Made by a program: the position numbers and the translations under genes. This document shows, in pieces, positions 56,145 through 64,000 of a DNA stretch of 64,000 nt. Source of the DNA: Xanthomonas sacchari (lineage in GTDB: Bacteria; Pseudomonadota; Gammaproteobacteria; Xanthomonadales; Xanthomonadaceae); the NCBI RefSeq assembly GCF_024266585.1, contig NZ_CP100647.1, forward strand, positions 725,001-789,000, given 5' to 3'. The notes under the pieces are model-generated. The model was not told the origin of the DNA. It was given only the letters and a program-made list of their open reading frames with translations, and searched no databases. Each line of letters starts with the position of its first letter. The stretch's first letter is position 1.

Positions 56145-57164
56145 ATGCCGGACGGCGGGGCCATGCGGATCCTCGAGGGCGTGCAGCCCACGGCGCTGCC
56201 GCTGCAGACGCTGGTGGCGGCCGGGGAGCCGGTGGTGCTGCGTGGCATCGCGCGCGACTGGGGACTGGTCCAGGCCGGGGTGCGCTCCACCCAGGAGGCG
56301 TTGGCCTACCTGCGCGGCTTCGATGCCGGCACGCCGGTGCCGTATTCCTTCGGCGGGCCCGAGATCGAAGGGCGTCCGTTCTACAACGCCGATTTCACCG
56401 AGTTGAACTTCGAGGTCCGGCGCGCAACGCTGAGCCAGGTGCTGGACGCGCTCGCCGACACCTTCGAGGATCCGCGGCCGCCCACCTACTATGTCGCGTC
56501 GCTGCGGACCGAGCGGGCGCTGCCCGGCTTCGCGCAGGCCAACGACGCCGGCCTGGCGGCGTTGGGGATCGACGCGCCGCCGAGCATCTGGATCGGCAAC
56601 CGGGTGACGGCGTCCTGCCATTTCGATACCCCGGACAACCTCGCCTGCTGTGCGGTGGGCCGGCGCCGCGTCACCCTGTTTCCGCCGGAGCAGATCGACA
56701 ACCTGTATCCGGGGCCGCTGGAACCCACGCCGGGTGGGCAGGTGGTCAGCGTGGTGGACATCGACCGCCCCGACTTCGCGCGTCATCCGCGTTTCCGCGA
56801 TGCCCTTGCCAGCGCACGGCATGCCGAGCTGGAGCCCGGCGATGCTCTCTTCATCCCCAGCATGTGGTGGCACCACGTGCGCAGCCTGGCGCCGTTCAAC
56901 GTGCTGGTGAACTACTGGTGGCGCAGTGCGCCGGCGTTCCTGCCGTCGCCGCTGCCGGCACTGCAGCACGCGATGTGGGCGTTGCGCGATCTGCCGGCGC
57001 GCGAGAAGCAGGCCTGGGCGACGCTCTTCGACTACTACGTGTTCGGTCCAGGCGAACGCGCGGGCCAACACCTGCCCGAGGCGGCCCGGGGCGAATTGGC
57101 GCCGTTCGACGAGGCACGGGCGCGCCGCACGCGCGCGCAATTGCTGGCGCGGCTCAACCGCTGA
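56145..57164 (+). CDS. Cupin-like (JmjC-type) Fe(II)/2-oxoglutarate oxygenase family protein
   Basis: 339 aa. Metal-binding H159-F-D161 (SCHFDTPDN) and distal H243/H244 (MWWHHV) give the HxD...H site of JmjC/cupin_8 hydroxylases, and YYVASL with GRRRVTLFPPEQ is typical. It lacks a signal peptide. These enzymes hydroxylate proteins or small molecules; the target here is unknown. The gene sits between SapC and the halogenase-like gene in a tight run. Confidence 0.88.
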   Translation: MPDGGAMRILEGVQPTALPLQTLVAAGEPVVLRGIARDWGLVQAGVRSTQEALAYLRGFDAGTPVPYSFGGPEIEGRPFYNADFTELNFEVRRATLSQVLDALADTFEDPRPPTYYVASLRTERALPGFAQANDAGLAALGIDAPPSIWIGNRVTASCHFDTPDNLACCAVGRRRVTLFPPEQIDNLYPGPLEPTPGGQVVSVVDIDRPDFARHPRFRDALASARHAELEPGDALFIPSMWWHHVRSLAPFNVLVNYWWRSAPAFLPSPLPALQHAMWALRDLPAREKQAWATLFDYYVFGPGERAGQHLPEAARGELAPFDEARARRTRAQLLARLNR

Positions 57165-57177
57165 TGGGAGCATCGCC

Positions 57178-58707
57178 TTGACCCTCGCCACCACACCAGA
57201 CGGACGCATCCGCAAGGTCGTCATCGCCGGCGGCGGCACCGCGGGCTGGCTGGCCGGCTGCGCGCTGGCACACCAGTTCCGCGATCGCCTGGACATCACC
57301 CTGGTGGAGTCCGAGCAGATCGGCACCGTGGGCGTCGGCGAATCGACCGTGCCGCCGATCCGCACCTTCCACCGCTTTCTGCAGATCGACGAGCAGGAGT
57401 TCCTGCGCGCCGTGGCCGGCACGTTCAAGCTCTCCATTTCCTTCGAAAACTGGCGTCGCCCCGGCGATCGTTTCATCCATCCGTTCGGCACGATCGGGCA
57501 GGGCACCTGGGCCACGCCGTTCCATCATTTCTGGCTGGACAGCCTGCGCCGCGGCATGCCGTCGGACCTGGGCGATTTCTGCCTGGAAAGCGTCGCCTCG
57601 CGCGGGGACAGGTTCTCGCTGGAGACCCAGCCGCAGGTCAATTACGCCTACCACTTCGATGCAGCGCTCTATGCGAAGTTCCTGCGCAAGAAGGCCGAAA
57701 GGTACGGCCTGCGCCGGGTCGAAGGACAGATCCGCGAGGTGCGGCAGCATGCGCACGACGGGTCCGTCGCGTCGCTGCTGCTGCACGACGGGCAGGTCAT
57801 CGAGGGCGACCTGTTCATCGACTGCACCGGCTTCCGCGGCCTGCTGACCGAGCAGACGCTGCATACCGGCTACGAGGACTGGCACGAATGGTTGCCCGGC
57901 GACCGCGCCGTCGCGGTGCAGACCGAGGCGGTCGCGCCGCCGGTGCCGTATACCCGTGCCATCGCGCACGCGGCCGGGTGGCGCTGGCATATCCCGCTGC
58001 AGCACCGGGTCGGCTGCGGGCTGGTGTTCTCCAGCCGCCACATGTCCGACGACGAGGCGCACGCCAAGCTGCTGCGCGATGTCGACGGCCCACCGTTGCG
58101 GGATCCGTGGCTGGTGCCGTTCCGCAGCGGGCGCAGGTTGCAGGCGTGGAACAAGAACGTGGTGGCCCTGGGCCTGGCCAGCGGCTTCATCGAGCCGCTG
58201 GAATCGACCAGCATCCACCTGACCATCAGCGCCGTGGTGCGCCTGATCCAGCTGTTCCCATCCGACGCCATCAGCCCGGCGCTGGTGGAGCTGTACAACA
58301 CGGTCAGCCGCCAGGAGATGGAGCACGTGCGCGACTTCATCATCCTGCACTACCACGCCACCCAGCGCGACGAGCCGATGTGGAAGGCATGTCGCGCGAT
58401 GGCGCTGCCCGAGTCGCTGGCGCTGCGGCTACGCGCCTGGCGCGAGCGGGCGCATGCCTGGCAGGACCCCGGCGAGTTGTTCCGCGTGGACTCCTGGACC
58501 TGCGTGTTCGTGGGGCAGGGCGTCCAGCCGGGACCGCCGCATCCGCTGGCAGCAGCCATCGACGACGCCGACTTGCGCACGCTGTTGACGCGGATCCGGC
58601 AGCCGCTGCAACAGGCCAGCTCGGCGATGCCATCGCAGGCCGAGTTCATCGAACGCTATTGCAAGGCGTCGCCCGAGGTCTGGCAACGGAGCGCTGCTGT
58701 GGCGTAG
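57178..58707 (+). CDS. Flavin-dependent tryptophan halogenase-like protein
   Basis: 509 aa from a TTG at 57178 behind 'gggag' (7-base spacing). FAD-binding GGGTAGWLAG, GVGESTVPPI, and the halogenase motif W268-R-W-H-I-P are present. The residues matching the catalytic Lys79 and Glu346 of PrnA are K84 (TFKLSISF) and E339 (FIEPLESTS). All key positions are therefore kept, so activity is possible. In this setting members are usually of unknown substrate and belong to TonB/SapC carbohydrate loci rather than to secondary metabolism. An XylR box follows the stop. Confidence 0.88.
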   Translation: MTLATTPDGRIRKVVIAGGGTAGWLAGCALAHQFRDRLDITLVESEQIGTVGVGESTVPPIRTFHRFLQIDEQEFLRAVAGTFKLSISFENWRRPGDRFIHPFGTIGQGTWATPFHHFWLDSLRRGMPSDLGDFCLESVASRGDRFSLETQPQVNYAYHFDAALYAKFLRKKAERYGLRRVEGQIREVRQHAHDGSVASLLLHDGQVIEGDLFIDCTGFRGLLTEQTLHTGYEDWHEWLPGDRAVAVQTEAVAPPVPYTRAIAHAAGWRWHIPLQHRVGCGLVFSSRHMSDDEAHAKLLRDVDGPPLRDPWLVPFRSGRRLQAWNKNVVALGLASGFIEPLESTSIHLTISAVVRLIQLFPSDAISPALVELYNTVSRQEMEHVRDFIILHYHATQRDEPMWKACRAMALPESLALRLRAWRERAHAWQDPGELFRVDSWTCVFVGQGVQPGPPHPLAAAIDDADLRTLLTRIRQPLQQASSAMPSQAEFIERYCKASPEVWQRSAAVA

Positions 58708-58730
58708 CAGCCCATGCTGTCGCTTAAGAA

Positions 58731-58744
58731 TGATAGCGCTAACT
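58731..58744 (+). promoter_or_regulatory. XylR-type operator upstream of xylB
   Basis: 'tgatagcgctaact' matches TGGTAGCGCTAACA at 12 of 14 positions and shares the AGCGCT core with the box at 51917. It lies 16 bases before the xylB start, where bound repressor would block transcription of xylB and xylA. Confidence 0.7.
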
Positions 58745-58760
58745 AGAAGGTAGAGACGAC

Positions 58761-60263
58761 GTGGAAGATAGGGGACTGGTGGCCGGAATCGATGCGGGGA
58801 CGCAGAGCCTGAAGGTCGTGGTCTACGATCCGGTCGGGCGCAGCGTCGTGGCCAGCAGTACTGCGCCGCTGGATCTGGATGCCGCTACCGACGGCAGCCG
58901 CGAACAGCGGCCAGCCGACTGGGTCGCGGCCATGCAGGCCTGCTTCCAGGCGATCGATCCTTCGCTGCGATCGCGCCTCGGCGCGCTGGCGGTCTCGGGC
59001 CAGCAGCACGGCTTCGTCCCGGTCGATGCGGCAGGGCAGGTGCTGGCACCGGCCAAGCTGTGGTGCGACACCAGCACCTCGGCCGAGTGCACGCAGATCA
59101 TGGACGCGGTCGGTGGCGCGGCACGCACCATCGCGTTGGCGGGCAATCCGATCCTGGCCGGCTACACCGCGTCCAAGCTGCCGTGGACCAAGACGCACCG
59201 GCCCGACGCCTATGCGCGGCTCGCCACGATCCTGCTGCCGCACGACTACCTCAACTTCGTGCTGACCGGCCAGCGCTTCTGCGAATACGGCGATGCGTCG
59301 GGCACGGGTTGGCTGGACGTGCGCACCCGCACCTGGTCGACCGAGCTGCTGCGCGCCACCGATCCGCAGCGCGACCTGGCGGAGTGCCTGCCGCGCTTCG
59401 CCGCGCCCGATGCCGCGTTCGACATCGCCCCGGCCGCCGCCAGCCTGCTCGGCGTGCCGGCGACGCTGAAGGTCGCCGTCGGCGGCGGCGACAACATGAT
59501 GGCGGCGATCGGCACCGGCTGCGTCGTTCCCGGTCGCCTGGCGATGAGCCTGGGCACCTCGGGCACTCTGTTCGCCTACTCCGACACGCCGGTGGTCGAC
59601 CCGGACGGCGCGTGGGCCGCGTTCTGCTCGTCCACCGGCGGCTGGTTGCCGCTGATCTGCACGATGAATTGCACCGTGGCGACCGAGCAGGTCGCCGCCG
59701 CCTTCGGCTTCAGCACCCGCGACGGCGATACGCATCTGCACGCCACCGCGCCCGGTGCCGACGGACTGGTGATGCTGCCGTTCCTCAACGGCGAGCGCAC
59801 GCCCGACCTGCCGCTGGGCAAGGGCATGCTGGCGGGCCTGGACACGAGCAACATGACCCCGGCCCACCTCTATCGCGCGGCGATGGAAGGGGCGACCTAC
59901 AGCCTGAAGTACGGCTTCGACGCGTTCGTGCGCGCCGGCATGCGCTTCGAGCGCATCGTGCTGACCGGCGGCGGCAGCAACAGCGGCGCGTGGCGGCAAC
60001 TGGTGGCCGATGTGTTCGGCCTGCCGGTGGACGTGCCGAAACAGGCGGAGGGCGCGGCGTTCGGTGCGGCCCTGCAGGCGCTGTGGGCGCTGGGCCGGGC
60101 ACGCGGCGATGCCGCCTCGATCGCCGACATCGCGCAGCGGCACGTGGCGCTGGATCCGCGACTTTCCGCGCGCCCGGATCCGGCGCGCACCCAGGCCTAC
60201 GCCGCGGCCTATGCGCGTTTCCTGCGTCATCTCGACGCCATGACGCCGCTGTTGTGCGGCTGA
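58761..60263 (+). CDS. xylB: Xylulokinase
   Basis: 500 aa FGGY-family kinase. [15 protein letters not shown] is the N-terminal phosphate-1 motif; [14 protein letters not shown] and [20 protein letters not shown] are the later ATPase-fold signatures. It phosphorylates D-xylulose to xylulose 5-phosphate. The start codon is GTG (58761) with 'gaagg' upstream. First gene of the xylBA pair, 43 bp before xylA. Confidence 0.95.
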   Translation: MEDRGLVAGIDAGTQSLKVVVYDPVGRSVVASSTAPLDLDAATDGSREQRPADWVAAMQACFQAIDPSLRSRLGALAVSGQQHGFVPVDAAGQVLAPAKLWCDTSTSAECTQIMDAVGGAARTIALAGNPILAGYTASKLPWTKTHRPDAYARLATILLPHDYLNFVLTGQRFCEYGDASGTGWLDVRTRTWSTELLRATDPQRDLAECLPRFAAPDAAFDIAPAAASLLGVPATLKVAVGGGDNMMAAIGTGCVVPGRLAMSLGTSGTLFAYSDTPVVDPDGAWAAFCSSTGGWLPLICTMNCTVATEQVAAAFGFSTRDGDTHLHATAPGADGLVMLPFLNGERTPDLPLGKGMLAGLDTSNMTPAHLYRAAMEGATYSLKYGFDAFVRAGMRFERIVLTGGGSNSGAWRQLVADVFGLPVDVPKQAEGAAFGAALQALWALGRARGDAASIADIAQRHVALDPRLSARPDPARTQAYAAAYARFLRHLDAMTPLLCG

Positions 60264-60306
60264 TCCTCCGTTTCGAACCCCTCCCACCACGACAGGACCA
60301 CGCACC

Positions 60307-61641
60307 ATGCACACCCAACCCTTCATCGGCGCCAAGGAATACTTCCCCGGCATCGGCCGCATCCCCTTCGAAGGCCGCGGCTCGGACAATCCGCTCGCCT
60401 TCAAGGTCTACGACGCCGACAAGGTCGTCGGCGGCAAGACCCTGCAGGAACATCTGCGCTTTGCAGTCTGCTACTGGCACACCTTCTGCAACGCCGGGCA
60501 GGATCCGTTCGGCCCGGGCACGCGCCACTTCCCCTGGGAGGTCGGCGCGCCGATGGCCAGCGCCGAGGCGAAAGTGGATGCGGCGTTCGAGTTCTTCACC
60601 AAGCTCGGCGTGCCCTACTGGTGCTTCCACGACATCGACCTGGCGCCGGACGCCGACGATGCCGGGCAGTACGAGAAGAACCTCAAGCACATGGTCGGCC
60701 TGGCCAAGGCGCGCCAGCACGCGACCGGGATCAAGCTGCTGTGGGGCACGGCCAATCTGTTCTCGCATCCGCGCTACATGAACGGTGCCGCGACCAATCC
60801 CGATTTCGCGGTGGTGGCGCGCGCTGCGGTACAGGTGAAGGCGGCGCTGGAGGCGACGGTGGAACTGGGCGGCGAACACTACGTGTTCTGGGGCGGCCGC
60901 GAAGGCTACGCCTCGCTGGTGAACACACAGATGAAGCGCGAACTCGAGCACTTCGCGCGCTTCCTCACGATGGCGCGCGACTACGGCCGCAGCATCGGCC
61001 TGAAAGGGAACTTCCTGATCGAGCCCAAGCCGATGGAGCCGATGAAGCACCAGTACGACTTCGACAGCGCGACGGTGGTGGGTTTCCTCAAAGAGCACGG
61101 CCTGGACAAGGACTTCAAGCTCAACATCGAAGCCAACCACGCCACGCTCTCCGGCCACACCTTCGAGCACGATCTGCAGGTCGCCTCCGATCACGGCCTG
61201 CTCGGCAGCATCGACGCCAACCGCGGCAATGCGCAGAACGGCTGGGATACCGACCAGTTCCCCACCGACCTGTACGACACCGTGGGCGCCATGCTGGTGG
61301 TGCTGCGCCAGGGCGGGCTGGAGGGCGGCCTGAATTTCGACGCCAAGGTGCGCCGCGAATCGACCGAGCTCGAGGATCTGTTCGTTGCCCACATCGGCGG
61401 CATGGATGCCTTCGCCCGCGGGCTGGAAGTGGCCCATGCGCTGCTCAACGACTCGCCTTGGGAACAATGGCGCCAGGAGCGCTATGCCAGCTTCGACAGC
61501 GGCGCCGGCAAGGAATTCGCGCGCGGCGCGCTCGGTCTCGCCGAGCTGGCGGCGCTTGGGGCGAAGGGGGGCGAGCCGCGGCAGATCAGCGGCCGGCAGG
61601 AGCGCTACGAGAACCTGATCAACCAGTACCTGCTGCGCTGA
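60307..61641 (+). CDS. xylA: Xylose isomerase
   Basis: 444 aa. Catalytic His108 and Asp111 (CFHDID), VFWGGREGY metal-site segment, and [15 protein letters not shown] with the metal-binding Glu. It converts D-xylose to D-xylulose, feeding xylB. The ATG at 60307 has 'aggac' upstream. It is separated from the GH3 gene by 23 bp, so xylB, xylA and that glycosidase are probably one transcript. Confidence 0.97.
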   Translation: MHTQPFIGAKEYFPGIGRIPFEGRGSDNPLAFKVYDADKVVGGKTLQEHLRFAVCYWHTFCNAGQDPFGPGTRHFPWEVGAPMASAEAKVDAAFEFFTKLGVPYWCFHDIDLAPDADDAGQYEKNLKHMVGLAKARQHATGIKLLWGTANLFSHPRYMNGAATNPDFAVVARAAVQVKAALEATVELGGEHYVFWGGREGYASLVNTQMKRELEHFARFLTMARDYGRSIGLKGNFLIEPKPMEPMKHQYDFDSATVVGFLKEHGLDKDFKLNIEANHATLSGHTFEHDLQVASDHGLLGSIDANRGNAQNGWDTDQFPTDLYDTVGAMLVVLRQGGLEGGLNFDAKVRRESTELEDLFVAHIGGMDAFARGLEVAHALLNDSPWEQWRQERYASFDSGAGKEFARGALGLAELAALGAKGGEPRQISGRQERYENLINQYLLR

Positions 61642-61664
61642 GCGCGGCGGCAAGGAGGAGCGCC

Positions 61665-64000
<2,336 letters not shown>

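Noticed and set aside
57178-58707. Secondary-metabolite cluster based on the halogenase-like gene
   Set aside because: No peptide synthetase, polyketide or tailoring genes nearby. Its context is a sugar-uptake locus.

Overview
High-GC gammaproteobacterial DNA, almost certainly a Xanthomonas chromosome. The evidence is the gene order of the aa3 cytochrome oxidase cluster, a xylose/xylan locus with TonB receptor, SapC, cupin and halogenase-like genes under XylR-type boxes, and many copies of the intergenic repeat 'GTAGGAGCGGCTTCAGCCGCGAC' common in that genus. The species cannot be fixed from the window.

Layout. 1-1353: 3' end of an rRNA operon (partial 23S, 5S, terminator). 1354-13052: single genes: Zn alcohol dehydrogenase, M28 peptidase lipoprotein, an 18-residue-repeat periplasmic protein, EnvC and CtpA (cell wall and periplasmic proteolysis), a hydroxyacid dehydrogenase, DUF1820, rhomboid protease and a FadL-like porin. 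13139-16369: putA. 16596-25123: complete aa3 cytochrome c oxidase and heme A synthesis cluster (DUF2244, ctaC, ctaD, a 43-aa protein, ctaG, ctaE, Surf1, Sco-like protein, ctaA, ctaB). 25210-29918: soluble chemoreceptor with duplicated PAS domains, thioredoxin lipoprotein, bile-acid-symporter-like carrier. 29999-30973: a lower-GC gene with PD-(D/E)XK-like residues, facing the end of dnaG. 30993-36396: dnaG, BrkB, YqeY, rpsU, tsaD, folB (translation and replication genes). 36393-40181: MscS-type channel and the ATP-grasp/alpha-E pair. 40425-43937: GH3 beta-glucosidase and PQQ-type sugar dehydrogenase. 44184-45107: IS110-family transposase, followed by a repeat-rich stretch. 45932-49744: small stress-like proteins, APC permease and L,D-transpeptidase. 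49958-50732: a very large nested inverted repeat. 50766-64000: xylose/xylan locus.

How the genes work together. In the last 13 kb a LacI-family regulator (XylR candidate) diverges from a TonB-dependent receptor. SapC, JmjC-like cupin and flavin halogenase-like genes follow the receptor, then xylB, xylA and a GH3 glycosidase that runs off the window. Matching palindromic operators sit in the regulator/receptor gap and just before xylB, which suggests one regulon for outer-membrane uptake, hydrolysis and entry into the pentose phosphate pathway. In the oxidase cluster most genes overlap or nearly touch, so structural subunits, copper delivery and heme A synthesis are probably co-expressed.

Start sites, domain calls and catalytic residues come from reading the sequence and from family knowledge. 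No database search was run.
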